Assembly: GCF_900604315.1 (NCBI RefSeq)
Contig: NZ_LR026978.1
Coordinates: 1,963,615-2,027,614, forward strand
From: [Erwinia] mediterraneensis
GTDB taxonomy: Bacteria > Pseudomonadota > Gammaproteobacteria > Enterobacterales > Enterobacteriaceae
DNA length: 64,000 bases
Reading direction: 5' to 3'
This document shows, piece by piece, positions 33,057 to 43,663 of this stretch (position 1 is the first letter of the stretch; the number at the start of each line of letters is the position of its first letter). Below the pieces are notes generated by a model. The model worked only from the letters and a program-made list of their open reading frames with translations. It did not search any database and was not told where the DNA came from. The position numbers were made by a program, and so were the translations under genes.

Positions 33057-34490
33057 TCAGTTGTTCTGATAGATATCTTTATAGAGACGACTCTCAAAAC
33101 GCACCAGCGGCACCCGACGCGTGCGCTGATTCTGCGGCGGCACGGCATAACCAGACAGGAACTGCACAAAAGCCACGCGTGCGCCGCTGGCGGTAGTGAT
33201 AAAGCCCGCCAGATTGTAGACGCCCTGCAGCGAGCCGGTTTTCGCCGAGACTTTGCCGTCAACGCCCGCTTCATGCAGGCCACCGCGATAGCGCAGCGTG
33301 CCATCGTAACCCGCCAGCGGCAGCATCGAGATGTAGTTCAGCGTCTGATCGTTTTTCGCAATATATTGCAATACCTGCATCATGGTTTCCGGCGCAATCA
33401 GGTCATGACGCGACAGTCCGGAGCCATCCACCTGAATACTGTTGCCCATCTCGATTCCCGCTTTTTCTTTCAGAATGCGGCGAATGGCGTCCGAACCAGC
33501 GCGCCAGGTGCCGGGCACTTTAAAGTAGTGGGCGCCGATGGTACGGAACACCGTGTCTGCAATCATATTGTCGGACTTTTTCAGCATAGTTTTCAGCAGA
33601 TCGTGCAGGGGCGCTGATTGCGTTGACGCCAGTACCGTGGCCGGGGAGGTGACCTGCGTCTGACGCAGCAGATGACCACTGTAGTCAATCTCCGCCTGAC
33701 GCAGTTCAGCGCGCAGGATCTCGCCCGCCCATGCCGCGCCATCCTGAACCGCAAACGCCAGCGGCAGCGGTTCCGCACGCTGACGGATACAACCGGTTAA
33801 GGTGTAGCGGTTCAGCTCGCCTGGCACCACATCCAGTTCGCAATATTGTCCTTCGCCGCTGTTGCGCCCCACGGTGCGCACCTGGCTGAACATATGTGCA
33901 GGATAGTAAGAGGCGATACGCACAAAGGCGGTTTCACCCGGCGAGCTGGCGCTGTAGAGCGATACTGAAAAGCAGTTGCGGTCAACAATCGCGGCGGCCG
34001 GGGGGGCGCTGAAGCACTGGGACATATCATTCCACGGCCAGCCTGGGGCCATATCATGGCTGGCAAAGACCGAGGTATCGATCACCAGGTTGCCGTTGAT
34101 ATGGTTAATCCCCTGCTTTTTTAACGCCGCCACCATATTGCGGATATGCTGGCGGGTCAGAGTAGGATCGCCGCCAAAGCGCGCCACCAGATCGCCATCC
34201 AGCGTGCCGTCGCTTACCGCCCCTTTGGTCTCCAGGGTGGTCTGAAAACGGTAATCGCCGCCCAGTTCCAGCAGGGCCGCCAGGCCGGTAATCACTTTCA
34301 TGGTACTGGCGGGTAGCGCCATTTGCCGGCCGTTATAGTCAATTATCGGGGTCGATGCGCCCACTTTCTGCACCATCAGCGCCAGACTGGCGCCGGCTGG
34401 CAGATATTGCATGTATTCCTCAACGGAAGCTGCTTGTGCCTGCAGCATAAACGCACAGGTTAATCCGGTAACAAGTCGTGAAAATCGCAT
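33057..34490 (-). CDS. dacB: D-alanyl-D-alanine carboxypeptidase/endopeptidase PBP4
   Basis: Periplasmic class C penicillin-binding protein that trims and cleaves peptidoglycan cross-links. The ATG at 34490 gives 477 residues, the same as E. coli. It has a signal peptide (about 1-20), SxxK motif LPASTMK (Ser near residue 62), SxN motif KSDN and KTG motif KTGSLQG. The large insert typical of class C lies between SxxK and SxN. It reads towards fepA and away from greA. Confidence 0.96.
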   Translation of the reverse strand: MRFSRLVTGLTCAFMLQAQAASVEEYMQYLPAGASLALMVQKVGASTPIIDYNGRQMALPASTMKVITGLAALLELGGDYRFQTTLETKGAVSDGTLDGDLVARFGGDPTLTRQHIRNMVAALKKQGINHINGNLVIDTSVFASHDMAPGWPWNDMSQCFSAPPAAAIVDRNCFSVSLYSASSPGETAFVRIASYYPAHMFSQVRTVGRNSGEGQYCELDVVPGELNRYTLTGCIRQRAEPLPLAFAVQDGAAWAGEILRAELRQAEIDYSGHLLRQTQVTSPATVLASTQSAPLHDLLKTMLKKSDNMIADTVFRTIGAHYFKVPGTWRAGSDAIRRILKEKAGIEMGNSIQVDGSGLSRHDLIAPETMMQVLQYIAKNDQTLNYISMLPLAGYDGTLRYRGGLHEAGVDGKVSAKTGSLQGVYNLAGFITTASGARVAFVQFLSGYAVPPQNQRTRRVPLVRFESRLYKDIYQNN

Positions 34491-34554
34491 AATCTCGCGG
34501 TAACTGACGGATGAAGCCGTCAATACTACGTCCCGGAGCGGTGCAAAGTAAACG

Positions 34555-34583
34555 ATGACCCACAGGGAACTCTGCGGTAAAAT
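34555..34583 (+). promoter_or_regulatory. Possible greA promoter
   Basis: ATGACC (-35, 34555-34560), 17-bp spacer and TAAAAT (-10, 34578-34583) lie just upstream of the leader terminator at 34608. The -35 element matches consensus at only four of six bases. Confidence 0.45.
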
Positions 34584-34607
34584 ACGTATCAAATTGCAAA
34601 ACCCTAC

Positions 34608-34643
34608 CCTGACCCGGAACCTGTTCCGGGTCAGGATTCTTTT
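34608..34643 (+). terminator. Leader terminator upstream of greA (GraL-like)
   Basis: CCTGACCCGGAAC and GTTCCGGGTCAGG form a perfect 13-bp stem with a two-base CT loop, followed by ATTCTTTT. It lies 98 bp before the greA start, so transcripts from the promoter just upstream would often end here as a short RNA of roughly 50 nt. E. coli greA has a comparable leader RNA named GraL. Confidence 0.7.
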
Positions 34644-34740
34644 GTTTGCAAAAACAGGGGAACGCGTCGCAGAACGCTTTTTTCTGCAGTCACCGGTCAG
34701 GATGACACCGTTTAAACAGGACAGATGACGAGGAGTAAAA

Positions 34741-35217
34741 ATGAATCAGATTCCGATGACGTTAAGGGGCGCAGAGAAGCTGCGTGAAGAGCTGCACGAG
34801 CTGAAAAACGTAAAGCGCCCACGCATCATTGCTTCTATCGCTGAAGCGCGCGAGCACGGCGATTTAAAAGAGAATGCGGAATACCATGCCGCACGTGAAG
34901 AGCAGGGCTTTTGCGAAGGGCGTATTCAGGAGATCGAAGCCAAACTGTCGAACGCGCAGGTGATCGATGTCACCAAAATACCCAATACGGGGCGCGTGAT
35001 CTTTGGCGCAACCGTGACGGTGCTAAATACCGAAACGGATGAAGAAGCGACTTACCGTATCGTGGGCGATGACGAAGCGGATTTTAAACAAAATCTGATT
35101 TCTGTGAACTCGCCGATGGCGCGCGGGCTGGTGGGCAAAGAGGTTGATGACGTCACCATCATTAAAACCCCGGGCGGCGATGTCGAATATGAGATTTTAA
35201 AGGTAGAATACCTTTAA
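34741..35217 (+). CDS. greA: Transcription elongation factor GreA
   Basis: Rescues backtracked RNA polymerase by stimulating transcript cleavage. The 158-residue length equals E. coli GreA. It has an N-terminal coiled coil (about 1-75) with the acidic tip [15 protein letters not shown] (Asp41/Glu44 type residues) and a C-terminal FKBP-like domain. SD AGGAG precedes ATG 34741. It follows a leader terminator. Confidence 0.98.
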   Translation: MNQIPMTLRGAEKLREELHELKNVKRPRIIASIAEAREHGDLKENAEYHAAREEQGFCEGRIQEIEAKLSNAQVIDVTKIPNTGRVIFGATVTVLNTETDEEATYRIVGDDEADFKQNLISVNSPMARGLVGKEVDDVTIIKTPGGDVEYEILKVEYL

Positions 35218-35263
35218 GATATTGCTACGCTTTAAAATGCGTTGATCTCAATTGTAAAGATAG

Positions 35264-35289
35264 GAAAAAGGCCGCGTTGCGGCCTTTTA
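35264..35289 (+). terminator. Rho-independent terminator after greA
   Basis: AAAAAGGCCGC and GCGGCCTTTT enclose GTT and are followed by T bases. It lies between greA and convergent yhbY. Confidence 0.85.
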
Positions 35290-35345
35290 TCCCGTGCGGG
35301 GGCATGGCACTTTCTCTGCCCAACATCTGACAGGTTCGCCTGAGA

Positions 35346-35639
35346 TTAACGCGGAAGCGTAATCTTGCGCTCCTTTGCAGGGCGATACAGCACCAGCGTT
35401 TTGCCGATGACCTGAACATTACAGGCACCGGTTTCACGTATGATAGCCTCAACGACCAGCTGCCTGGTTTCCCGATCTTCGGTGGCGATTTTCACCTTGA
35501 TCAGTTCGTGGTGTTCAAGCGCGTGTTCGACCTCAGCCAGGACGCCTTCAGTCAGGCCATTGTTGCCTAACATGACAACCGGCTTGAGGGGATGGGCGAG
35601 GCCTTTCAGGTGCTGTTTTTGTTTGGTACTCAGATTCAT
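35346..35639 (-). CDS. yhbY: CRM-domain ribosome-associated RNA-binding protein YhbY
   Basis: Single-CRM-domain protein that associates with pre-50S ribosomes. It has 97 residues, as in E. coli, with the GxxG RNA-binding loop in MLGNNGLTEGVLAE and the typical end LYRPAKERKITLPR. It is divergent from rlmE, with 126 bp between them that should hold both promoters. Confidence 0.96.
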   Translation of the reverse strand: MNLSTKQKQHLKGLAHPLKPVVMLGNNGLTEGVLAEVEHALEHHELIKVKIATEDRETRQLVVEAIIRETGACNVQVIGKTLVLYRPAKERKITLPR

Positions 35640-35765
35640 CGTATTATTTGCTTACTTTGGGATTGAAAACGGGTCATTCTACCGCCATCTCGGGTATATC
35701 ACCAAATCAACGCAACCTTTTGCGTAACGATTTATCGCTGCGATGAAGATTTAGTTGGAAAAATT

Positions 35766-36395
35766 ATGACAGGTAAAAAGCGTTCGGCCAGTTCAAGCCG
35801 CTGGCTTCAGGAACACTTTAGCGATAAATATGTGCAACAGGCACAGAAAAAAGGGTTGCGTTCGCGCGCCTGGTTTAAACTTGAGGAAATCCAGCAGGGC
35901 GACCAGCTGTTCAAGCCCGGTATGACCGTGGTAGATCTGGGTGCGGCACCCGGTGGCTGGTCGCAGTATGTGGTCCAGCAAATTGGATCGCGCGGGCGCA
36001 TCATTGCCTGTGATATTTTACCGATGGATCCCATTGTCGGCGTTGATTTTCTTCAGGGTGATTTTCGTGAAGAGTCGGTCATCAACGCGCTGCTTGAGCG
36101 TGTGGGCGACCAGAAAGTTCAGGTTGTCATGTCAGATATGGCACCCAACATGAGCGGTACACCTGCCGTAGATATTCCCCGGTCGATGTATTTGGTAGAG
36201 TTGGCGCTGGAAATGTGCCGGGATATTCTGGCGCCTGGCGGCAGTTTTGTGGTGAAAGTGTTTCAGGGAGATGGCTTCGATGAATACCTGCGGGAAATTC
36301 GCTCCCTGTTTACGAAAGTAAAAATTCGTAAGCCGGACGCTTCGCGATCACGTTCGCGCGAAGTGTACATTGTAGCGACAGGGCGCAAACTATAG
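35766..36395 (+). CDS. rlmE: 23S rRNA 2'-O-methyltransferase RlmE (FtsJ)
   Basis: Methylates the 2'-OH of U2552 in 23S rRNA, a late 50S maturation step. The 209-residue protein (same as E. coli) has the SAM-binding motif [15 protein letters not shown] and the K-D-K-E tetrad spread along the fold (Lys in AWFKLEE, Asp in SDMAPN, Lys in FVVKVFQ, Glu in REVYIV). It is 46 bp upstream of ftsH, as in E. coli. Confidence 0.97.
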   Translation: MTGKKRSASSSRWLQEHFSDKYVQQAQKKGLRSRAWFKLEEIQQGDQLFKPGMTVVDLGAAPGGWSQYVVQQIGSRGRIIACDILPMDPIVGVDFLQGDFREESVINALLERVGDQKVQVVMSDMAPNMSGTPAVDIPRSMYLVELALEMCRDILAPGGSFVVKVFQGDGFDEYLREIRSLFTKVKIRKPDASRSRSREVYIVATGRKL

Positions 36396-36441
36396 TACCC
36401 TACGCTGTCTGTTAACACAGTTGTAATATGAGGTTAATCCC

Positions 36442-38382
36442 TTGAGTGACATGGCGAAAAACCTGATTCTCTGGTTAGTCATCGCGGTCGTGCTGATGTC
36501 AGTATTCCAGAGCTTTGGGCCCAGCGAGTCGAATGGCCGTAGGGTTGATTATTCAACCTTCCTGTCGGAAGTGAATCAGGATCAGGTCCGCGAGGCACGT
36601 ATTAATGGGCGTGAGATTAACGTTACCAAAAAAGACAGTAATAAATACACGACCTATATTCCTGTCAACGATCCCAAGTTACTGGATAACCTTTTGACTA
36701 AAAACGTCAAAGTGGTCGGCGAACCGCCGGAAGAGCCGAGCCTGCTGGCTTCTATCTTTATCTCCTGGTTCCCGATGCTGTTGTTAATTGGCGTGTGGAT
36801 CTTCTTTATGCGGCAGATGCAGGGCGGCGGTGGTAAGGGCGCGATGTCTTTCGGCAAGAGTAAAGCCCGCATGCTGACCGAAGACCAGATTAAGACCACT
36901 TTTGCCGATGTCGCGGGCTGTGACGAAGCGAAAGAGGAAGTGGGCGAACTGGTTGAATACCTGCGTGAGCCGAGCCGTTTCCAGAAACTGGGCGGTAAGA
37001 TTCCGAAAGGCGTGCTGATGGTGGGCCCGCCAGGTACCGGTAAAACGCTGCTGGCAAAAGCGATCGCTGGCGAAGCGAAAGTGCCATTCTTTACTATCTC
37101 CGGTTCTGATTTCGTGGAAATGTTTGTGGGTGTCGGTGCATCCCGTGTGCGTGACATGTTCGAACAGGCGAAGAAAGCGGCGCCCTGTATCATCTTTATC
37201 GATGAGATTGATGCGGTCGGTCGTCAGCGTGGCGCCGGTTTAGGCGGTGGTCATGATGAACGTGAGCAGACGCTGAACCAGATGCTGGTAGAGATGGACG
37301 GCTTTGAAGGTAACGAAGGCATTATCGTTATCGCGGCCACTAACCGTCCTGACGTGCTGGACCCGGCGCTGCTGCGTCCAGGTCGTTTTGACCGTCAGGT
37401 GGTGGTAGGTCTGCCGGACGTGCGCGGACGTGAGCAAATTCTGAAAGTGCATATGCGTCGTGTGCCGCTGGCGACCGATATCGATGCGGCGATTATCGCC
37501 CGTGGTACGCCGGGCTTCTCCGGGGCCGATCTGGCTAACCTGGTGAACGAAGCTGCGCTATTTGCCGCGCGTGGTAACAAGCGTGTGGTCTCGATGGTTG
37601 AGTTCGAGAAAGCGAAAGACAAAATCATGATGGGTGCGGAACGTCGCTCCATGGTGATGACGGAAGCGCAGAAAGAGTCAACCGCCTATCACGAAGCGGG
37701 TCATGCGATTATTGGTCGTCTGGTGCCGGAACACGATCCGGTGCATAAAGTGACAATTATTCCGCGTGGCCGTGCGCTGGGTGTGACCTTCTTCCTGCCG
37801 GAAGGGGATGCCATCAGCGCCAGCCGTCAGAAACTGGAGAGTCAAATCTCTACGCTGTACGGCGGTCGTCTGGCGGAAGAGATCATTTACGGTCCGGAAC
37901 ACGTTTCTACCGGCGCCTCCAACGACATCAAAGTGGCCACTAACCTGGCGCGCAATATGGTGACGCAGTGGGGCTTCTCGGAAAAACTGGGTCCGTTGCT
38001 GTATGCGGAAGAAGAGGGCGAAGTCTTCCTCGGACGCTCCGTTGCCAAGGCAAAACATATGTCTGACGAAACGGCACGTATTATCGACCAGGAAGTAAAA
38101 CATCTGATCGACAGCAACTACCAGCGTGCACGCCGTATTCTGAACGAAAATATGGACATCCTTCATGCGATGAAAGATGCGCTGATGAAGTATGAAACCA
38201 TTGATGCCCCGCAAATCGACGACCTGATGGCGCGCCGCGAAGTTCGTCCACCAGCGGGCTGGGAAGAGCCGGGCAGCAGCAACAATTCAGACAACAGCGG
38301 TACGCCGAAGGCGCCACGTCCGGTTGATGAGCCGCGTACGCCGAACCCGGGCAACACCATGTCTGAGCAGTTCGACAAATAA
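36442..38382 (+). CDS. ftsH: ATP-dependent zinc metalloprotease FtsH
   Basis: Membrane-anchored AAA+ protease that degrades LpxC, sigma-32 and unassembled membrane proteins. Order: TM1 (about 5-25), periplasmic domain, TM2 (about 100-120), AAA+ (Walker A GPPGTGKT, about 195-202), peptidase with HEAGH zinc site (about 417-421). A TTG at 36442, with AGG 8 bases upstream, gives 646 residues. The ATG at 36451 gives 643, close to the E. coli record. SD spacing favours TTG but the choice is open. It is divergent in no known motif. Confidence 0.96.
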   Translation: MSDMAKNLILWLVIAVVLMSVFQSFGPSESNGRRVDYSTFLSEVNQDQVREARINGREINVTKKDSNKYTTYIPVNDPKLLDNLLTKNVKVVGEPPEEPSLLASIFISWFPMLLLIGVWIFFMRQMQGGGGKGAMSFGKSKARMLTEDQIKTTFADVAGCDEAKEEVGELVEYLREPSRFQKLGGKIPKGVLMVGPPGTGKTLLAKAIAGEAKVPFFTISGSDFVEMFVGVGASRVRDMFEQAKKAAPCIIFIDEIDAVGRQRGAGLGGGHDEREQTLNQMLVEMDGFEGNEGIIVIAATNRPDVLDPALLRPGRFDRQVVVGLPDVRGREQILKVHMRRVPLATDIDAAIIARGTPGFSGADLANLVNEAALFAARGNKRVVSMVEFEKAKDKIMMGAERRSMVMTEAQKESTAYHEAGHAIIGRLVPEHDPVHKVTIIPRGRALGVTFFLPEGDAISASRQKLESQISTLYGGRLAEEIIYGPEHVSTGASNDIKVATNLARNMVTQWGFSEKLGPLLYAEEEGEVFLGRSVAKAKHMSDETARIIDQEVKHLIDSNYQRARRILNENMDILHAMKDALMKYETIDAPQIDDLMARREVRPPAGWEEPGSSNNSDNSGTPKAPRPVDEPRTPNPGNTMSEQFDK

Positions 38383-38403
38383 ATCGTGCTGTGCATTAAT
38401 CTG

Positions 38404-38431
38404 AAACCCCGGCTGGCCCGGGGTTTTTTAT
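38404..38431 (+). terminator. Rho-independent terminator after ftsH
   Basis: AACCCCGG and CCGGGGTT form the stem around CTGGC, followed by TTTTTA. It lies 22 bp after ftsH, although some read-through to folP is likely, as in E. coli. Confidence 0.85.
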
Positions 38432-38470
38432 ATCTGTTTTTCGCTGACTTACTGCAAGGAGACGCCAGCC

Positions 38471-39304
38471 ATGAAGCTGTATGCTCGTGATTCCTATCTC
38501 GATCTCTCTTATCCCCATGTGATGGGCATTCTTAATGTCACGCCGGACTCCTTCTCGGATGGCGGTAAACATCAGTCGCTGGTGGAAGCGCTGACGCACA
38601 CCAATGAGATGGTCAATGCCGGTGCGACCATCATCGACGTGGGCGGAGAATCGACGCGTCCTGGTGCGGATGAGGTCAGCGTGGATGAGGAGCTGGCGCG
38701 CGTGATTCCGGTAGTGGAGGCGATTGCGCAGCGTTTTGAGATCTGGATCTCGGTGGATACTTCGAAACCGGAAGTGATGCGCGAAGCGGCGCGAGTGGGC
38801 GCTCACATTATTAACGACATTCGCTCGCTCTCGGCGCCCGGCGCGCTGGAGGCAGCAGCGGAGATCGATCTGCCGGTGTGCCTGATGCATATGCAGGGCG
38901 AGCCACGCACCATGCAGCAGGCGCCGTCCTATGACGATGTGGTCAGCGACGTAGACGCTTACTTCGTTCAGCAAATTGCCCGTTGCGAAGCGGCAGGCAT
39001 CAAAAAAGCGCATCTGCTGCTCGACCCCGGCTTTGGTTTCGGTAAGAATCTCAACCACAACTATGCGCTGTTGGCCCATCTGGAGAGCTTTCACCATTTT
39101 GGCCTGCCGCTTTTGGTGGGGATGTCGCGTAAATCGATGATTGGGCAGCTGCTGAATGTCGGTCCTTCACAACGCTTAACCGGCAGCCTGACCTGTGCGG
39201 TGATCGCAGCTATGCAGGGCGCGCAAATCATTCGCGTGCATGACGTAAAAGAAACGGTCGAAGCGATGCGAGTTGTCGAAGCGACACGGAGAGCAAAAGG
39301 ATAA
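38471..39304 (+). CDS. folP: Dihydropteroate synthase
   Basis: Condenses para-aminobenzoate with dihydropterin pyrophosphate in folate synthesis and is the sulfonamide target. The TIM-barrel protein has 277 residues (282 in E. coli). Motifs: [15 protein letters not shown] (loop 1), [10 protein letters not shown] (loop 2) and GMSRKSMIG (PABA/sulfa-binding region). It is immediately followed by glmM, 4 bp later. Confidence 0.97.
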   Translation: MKLYARDSYLDLSYPHVMGILNVTPDSFSDGGKHQSLVEALTHTNEMVNAGATIIDVGGESTRPGADEVSVDEELARVIPVVEAIAQRFEIWISVDTSKPEVMREAARVGAHIINDIRSLSAPGALEAAAEIDLPVCLMHMQGEPRTMQQAPSYDDVVSDVDAYFVQQIARCEAAGIKKAHLLLDPGFGFGKNLNHNYALLAHLESFHHFGLPLLVGMSRKSMIGQLLNVGPSQRLTGSLTCAVIAAMQGAQIIRVHDVKETVEAMRVVEATRRAKG

Positions 39305-39308
39305 TCAA

Positions 39309-40643
39309 GTGAGTAAGCGTAAATATTTCGGTACAGATGGCATCCGAGGCAAAGTGGGCGAAGCGCCAATCACCCCTGACTTTGTGCTGAAGCTGGGCTG
39401 GGCGGCAGGCAAAGTGCTGGCGCGTCACGGCTCGAAAAAAATTATTATCGGTAAAGACACGCGCATTTCAGGCTACATGCTGGAATCGGCGCTGGAGGCG
39501 GGGCTCGCTGCCGCCGGTCTGACCGCCGCGTTTACCGGCCCGATGCCTACGCCTGCCATTGCCTATCTGACGCGAACTTTCCGTGCCGAAGCCGGTATCG
39601 TGATCTCGGCCTCCCATAACCCGTTTGATGACAACGGCATTAAATTTTTCTCCACCGAGGGCACCAAGCTGCCGGACGAAGTGGAGGAGGCGATTGAACG
39701 GGAGATGGAAAAACCCATTACCTGTGTGGAATCGGCAGAACTGGGACGCGCAACCCGTATTGTTGACGCCGCCGGTCGCTATATCGAATTTTGCAAAGGC
39801 ACCTTTCCCAGCGAGCTGGACCTGAACGGGCTGAAGATCGTGGTGGACTGCGCCAATGGCGCCACCTATCACATCGCACCGAATGTGCTGCGTGAACTGG
39901 GCGCTGAGGTGATCGCTATCGCCACCCAGCCTGACGGCATGAATATTAACAAAGCCTGCGGCGCCACCGACCTGAGAATGCTGCAGGAGCGCGTGCTGGA
40001 AGAGAAAGCGCATCTTGGCCTCGCTTATGACGGCGACGGCGACCGCATCATGATGGTGGATCATCTTGGCAATAAGGTCGATGGCGATCAGATTCTCTAT
40101 ATTATTGCCCGTGAGCAATTGCGCCAGGGGCAGCTGCGCGGCGGCGTAGTGGGCACGCTGATGAGTAATATGGGACTCGAGCTGGCGTTGAAACAGCTGG
40201 GGATCCCGTTTGCCCGGGCGAAAGTAGGCGACCGCTATGTGATGGAGATGATGCAGGAGAAAAAATGGCGTCTTGGCGCGGAAAATTCCGGTCATGTCAT
40301 TCTGCTGGATAAAACTACCACGGGCGATGGCATTGTGGCAGGTTTGCAAGTACTTACTGCGATGGTGCGTAATCATATGAGTCTGCACGATCTCTGCAGC
40401 GGCATGAAACTGCTGCCGCAGGTGCTGGTGAACGTGCGCTTCAGCGGCGCTTCCGATCCGCTGGAAACCGATGCGGTAAGAGCCGTGGCTGCCGAGGTGG
40501 AAAAAGACCTGGCGGGACGCGGACGCGTGCTGCTGCGTAAATCGGGCACCGAGCCATTGATTCGCGTCATGGTAGAAGGGGAGGATGAAGCGCAGGTGAC
40601 CGCGCTGGCCCATCGTATCGCGGATGCGGTCAAAGCCGTTTAA
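39309..40643 (+). CDS. glmM: Phosphoglucosamine mutase
   Basis: Converts glucosamine-6-phosphate to glucosamine-1-phosphate for UDP-GlcNAc. The GTG at 39309 is chosen (444 residues; E. coli 445), with AAGGAT upstream; the upstream in-frame start at 39273 overlaps folP. The phosphorylated serine lies in [11 protein letters not shown] (near residue 102), the metal site is DGDGDR, and the C-terminal phosphate-binding loop is [10 protein letters not shown]. Confidence 0.97.
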   Translation: MSKRKYFGTDGIRGKVGEAPITPDFVLKLGWAAGKVLARHGSKKIIIGKDTRISGYMLESALEAGLAAAGLTAAFTGPMPTPAIAYLTRTFRAEAGIVISASHNPFDDNGIKFFSTEGTKLPDEVEEAIEREMEKPITCVESAELGRATRIVDAAGRYIEFCKGTFPSELDLNGLKIVVDCANGATYHIAPNVLRELGAEVIAIATQPDGMNINKACGATDLRMLQERVLEEKAHLGLAYDGDGDRIMMVDHLGNKVDGDQILYIIAREQLRQGQLRGGVVGTLMSNMGLELALKQLGIPFARAKVGDRYVMEMMQEKKWRLGAENSGHVILLDKTTTGDGIVAGLQVLTAMVRNHMSLHDLCSGMKLLPQVLVNVRFSGASDPLETDAVRAVAAEVEKDLAGRGRVLLRKSGTEPLIRVMVEGEDEAQVTALAHRIADAVKAV

Positions 40644-40650
40644 TGACTAC

Positions 40651-40684
40651 ACAGGCGGCAGGACGTTTTCTCCTTACCGCCTGT
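40651..40684 (+). other. Hairpin downstream of glmM / in secG leader
   Basis: ACAGGCGG pairs with CCGCCTGT, with an inner AGGA/TCCT pair. No T run follows, so I do not call it a terminator with confidence; it could be a processing or 3'-end stabilising structure. Confidence 0.5.
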
Positions 40685-40863
40685 TAAATCACCGCCCTGG
40701 CGCTTTTTTCTGCAATCGATCGTGCAGGTGAAAATTGCGCTTGCAGAGGGTTACGCCTTTGGTTAGTATTCACACCCGCTTCCGATGGGTGATGACGATA
40801 CTCTCCATCGATACTGGTTGAAGCTTTAACTGTGCGATTATCGTGCAAGGAAACAGGTTGATT

Positions 40864-41196
40864 ATGTACGAAGCTCTTTTGGTAGTTTTCCTTATTGTGG
40901 CAATTGGCCTTGTAGGTCTGATCATGCTGCAGCAAGGTAAAGGCGCTGATATGGGAGCCTCATTCGGTGCAGGCGCATCTGCAACGCTGTTCGGTTCCAC
41001 CGGGTCTGGCAACTTCATGACTCGTATGACCGCAGTGCTGGCGACGCTGTTCTTCATCATCAGCCTGATTCTGGGTAATCTGAACAGCAATAAAGCGTCG
41101 AAAGGAAGCGAGTGGGAAAATCTTTCTGCGCCGGCTCAGTCTGAACAGACGCAGCCTGCTAAACCGGTAACGCCGGGCAGCGATATCCCGCAGTAA
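40864..41196 (+). CDS. secG: Protein translocase subunit SecG
   Basis: Non-essential subunit of the SecYEG channel. It has 110 residues, the same as E. coli, with two membrane helices (about 2-22 and 52-72) and the QGKGADMGASFGAG loop between them. A polar Ser/Pro-rich tail follows. The ATG at 40864 is chosen over 40843 because MYEALL is the conserved start. It precedes tRNA-Leu by 49 bp. Confidence 0.97.
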   Translation: MYEALLVVFLIVAIGLVGLIMLQQGKGADMGASFGAGASATLFGSTGSGNFMTRMTAVLATLFFIISLILGNLNSNKASKGSEWENLSAPAQSEQTQPAKPVTPGSDIPQ

Positions 41197-41245
41197 CATC
41201 GTCATGCTTGCGACGTGACACATTACCGGTCGCGGTCAGTAAAGT

Positions 41246-41332
41246 GCCGAGGTGGTGGAATTGGTAGACACGCTACCTTGAGGTGGTAGTGCCCGATTGG
41301 GCTTACGGGTTCAAGTCCCGTCCTCGGTACCA
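41246..41332 (+). tRNA. leuU: tRNA-Leu(GAG)
   Basis: This 87-nt sequence folds as a class II tRNA with acceptor GCCGAGG/CCTCGGT, anticodon stem CTACC/GGTAG, loop TTGAGGT (anticodon GAG), a long variable arm GCCCGATTGGGC, T arm with GGGTTCAAGTCCC and encoded CCA. Its place beside secG matches leuU of E. coli. Confidence 0.95.
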
Positions 41333-41391
41333 AATCTCAGTATCACTTGCATTTATTGCAAGTTCGGCGTATTATTCGCCACGTTTTCGGA

Positions 41392-41468
<77 letters not shown>

Positions 41469-41591
41469 CTTTCCCTTAGAGTTCTTTTTGAAATATACTG
41501 TATGCATCGACGGGCGCATTTCAGTGAATTTTGAAAAAAAATTCTTCTGGATTGTGTGCCGAGCCGCAATGCGGCGTACAGGGTCCAGTCA

Positions 41592-41621
41592 TAAAAAGCC
41601 CCGAATTTTCGGGGTTTTTTG
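41592..41621 (+). terminator. Terminator between metY and rimP
   Basis: AAAAAGCCCCGAA and TTCGGGGTTTTTT form a stem followed by a long T run. In E. coli such a site lets part of the metY transcript end before rimP and part read through. Confidence 0.85.
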
Positions 41622-41681
41622 TTATCAGCAAATCATAACACTGGGCTATAGGCCCTTTTTTTATGTCTTGGGGGGGCAGGC

Positions 41682-42134
41682 TTGTCCACATTAGAGCAAA
41701 AATTGACAGAGTTGGTATCAGCTCCGGTAGAAGCGCTTGGCTACGAACTGGTCGGTGTTGAATTCGTTCGTGGTCGTACATCAACTCTGCGCATCTATAT
41801 TGATAGTGAAGATGGTATCACTGTCGACGATTGTGCTGATGTTAGTCACCAGGTAAGCGCGGTATTTGATGTGGAAGATCCCATTACCGTGGCTTATAAC
41901 CTTGAAGTTTCCTCGCCGGGCCTCGATCGTCCTCTGTTTACCGCTGAACATTATGCGCGGTTTATCGGTGAGGAAGTGAGCCTGGTGCTGCGTATGGCCG
42001 TTCAGAACCGCCGTAAATGGCAGGGCATCATTAAGTCTGTGGAAGGCGAAATGGTGACGGTGACCGTTGAGGGTAATGATGAAGTGTTCGCGCTGAGTAA
42101 TATTCAGAAAGCGAACCTGGTCCCCCACTTTTAA
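41682..42134 (+). CDS. rimP: Ribosome maturation factor RimP
   Basis: Needed for early 30S assembly. I take TTG 41682 as start, 150 residues, with a G-rich SD region (GGGGGGCAGG) directly upstream. No in-frame ATG is available close by. The protein is near identical to E. coli RimP over [20 protein letters not shown] and [11 protein letters not shown]. It starts the rimP-nusA-infB-rbfA-truB run. Confidence 0.96.
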   Translation: MSTLEQKLTELVSAPVEALGYELVGVEFVRGRTSTLRIYIDSEDGITVDDCADVSHQVSAVFDVEDPITVAYNLEVSSPGLDRPLFTAEHYARFIGEEVSLVLRMAVQNRRKWQGIIKSVEGEMVTVTVEGNDEVFALSNIQKANLVPHF

Positions 42135-42158
42135 AAGTCCGGATTGAGGCTAACCAGG

Positions 42159-43646
42159 ATGAATAAAGAGATCTTAGCTGTTGTAGAAGCCGTTTCTAAC
42201 GAAAAAGCCCTGCCGCGCGAAAAAATCTTCGAGGCGCTGGAGAGCGCTTTAGCAACAGCCACCAAGAAGAAATATGAGCAAGAAATTGATGTACGCGTAA
42301 GTATCGATCGCAGAAGCGGCGACTTTGATACTTTCCGTCGCTGGCAGATCGTGGAAGAGGTGACGCAGCCGACGCGCGAGATCACGCTGGATGCGGCCCG
42401 CTATGAAGATGAAGCGCTCAATCTGGGCGATTATGTTGAAGATCAGATTGAATCTGTCACCTTTGACCGCATCACCACCCAGACCGCGAAACAGGTTATC
42501 GTGCAGAAAGTGCGCGAAGCTGAACGTGCGATGGTGGTTGATCAGTTCCGCGAGCAGGAAGGAGAGATCATCACCGGCGTGGTGAAGAAGGTCAATCGCG
42601 ACAATATTACCCTTGATCTCGGCAACAATGCTGAAGCGGTCATCGTGCGCGAAGATATGCTGCCGCGTGAAAACTTCCGCCCAGGCGATCGTATTCGCGG
42701 CGTGCTCTATGCCGTCCGCCCGGAAGCCCGAGGCGCGCAGCTGTTTGTGACGCGTTCAAAACCAGAAATGCTGATCGAACTGTTCCGTATCGAAGTGCCG
42801 GAAATCGGCGAAGAAGTGATTGAGATTAAAGCGGCTGCCCGCGATCCGGGTTCTCGCGCTAAAATTGCTGTGAAAACCAATGATAAGCGTATCGATCCGG
42901 TCGGTGCCTGCGTTGGGATGCGTGGTGCGCGTGTTCAGGCGGTTTCCAGCGAGCTGGGCGGCGAGCGTATTGATATTGTGCTGTGGGACGACAATCCGGC
43001 ACAGTTTGTGATTAACGCCATGGCCCCGGCCGACGTGGCGTCAATTGTGGTCGATGAAGATAACCACACGATGGATATCGCTGTAGAAGCCGGGAATCTG
43101 GCTCAGGCGATCGGCCGCAATGGCCAAAACGTGCGTCTCGCTTCACAGCTGAGTGGCTGGGAGCTGAACGTGATGACCGTCGACGATCTGCAGGCTAAAC
43201 ATCAGGCCGAAGCCCATGCAGCGATCGATATGTTCACCAAACACCTCGATATCGACGAAGAGTTTGCCACCGTACTGGTGGAAGAGGGCTTCTCTACGCT
43301 GGAAGAGCTGGCTTATGTGCCGCTTAACGAGTTGCTGGAAATTGAAGGCCTCGACGAAGAGACGATTGAAGCCCTGCGTGAACGAGCAAAAAATGCGTTA
43401 ACCACCCTGGCGCTGGCGAAAGAAGAGAGTCGTGGTAATCAGGAGCCCGCTGAGGATCTTCTGAATCTCGATGGCATGGATCGTGCGCTGGCGTTCCGCC
43501 TTGCAGCGAAAGGCGTTGCTACGCTGGAAGATCTCGCTGAGCAAGGTGTTGACGACCTGACGGATATTGAAGGGCTTGATGATGAAAAAGCCGGCGCGCT
43601 GATTATGGCCGCTCGCAATATTTGCTGGTTCGGCGATGACGCATAA
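42159..43646 (+). CDS. nusA: Transcription termination/antitermination factor NusA
   Basis: Binds RNA polymerase and controls pausing, termination and antitermination. The chosen ATG at 42159 gives 495 residues, equal to E. coli. Order: N-terminal RNAP-binding domain (about 1-130), S1 domain, two KH domains (to about 345) and two acidic repeats (about 360-495; both contain LxIEGLDEE/DDE-like cores). An alternative start at 42144 is shadow extension. Confidence 0.97.
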   Translation: MNKEILAVVEAVSNEKALPREKIFEALESALATATKKKYEQEIDVRVSIDRRSGDFDTFRRWQIVEEVTQPTREITLDAARYEDEALNLGDYVEDQIESVTFDRITTQTAKQVIVQKVREAERAMVVDQFREQEGEIITGVVKKVNRDNITLDLGNNAEAVIVREDMLPRENFRPGDRIRGVLYAVRPEARGAQLFVTRSKPEMLIELFRIEVPEIGEEVIEIKAAARDPGSRAKIAVKTNDKRIDPVGACVGMRGARVQAVSSELGGERIDIVLWDDNPAQFVINAMAPADVASIVVDEDNHTMDIAVEAGNLAQAIGRNGQNVRLASQLSGWELNVMTVDDLQAKHQAEAHAAIDMFTKHLDIDEEFATVLVEEGFSTLEELAYVPLNELLEIEGLDEETIEALRERAKNALTTLALAKEESRGNQEPAEDLLNLDGMDRALAFRLAAKGVATLEDLAEQGVDDLTDIEGLDDEKAGALIMAARNICWFGDDA

Positions 43647-43663
43647 TAACAGGAAGGAACAGC

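Noticed and set aside
39468-40613. 381-codon minus-strand ORF inside glmM
   Set aside because: Antisense shadow; His/Gln-rich low-information translation and full overlap with a certain gene.
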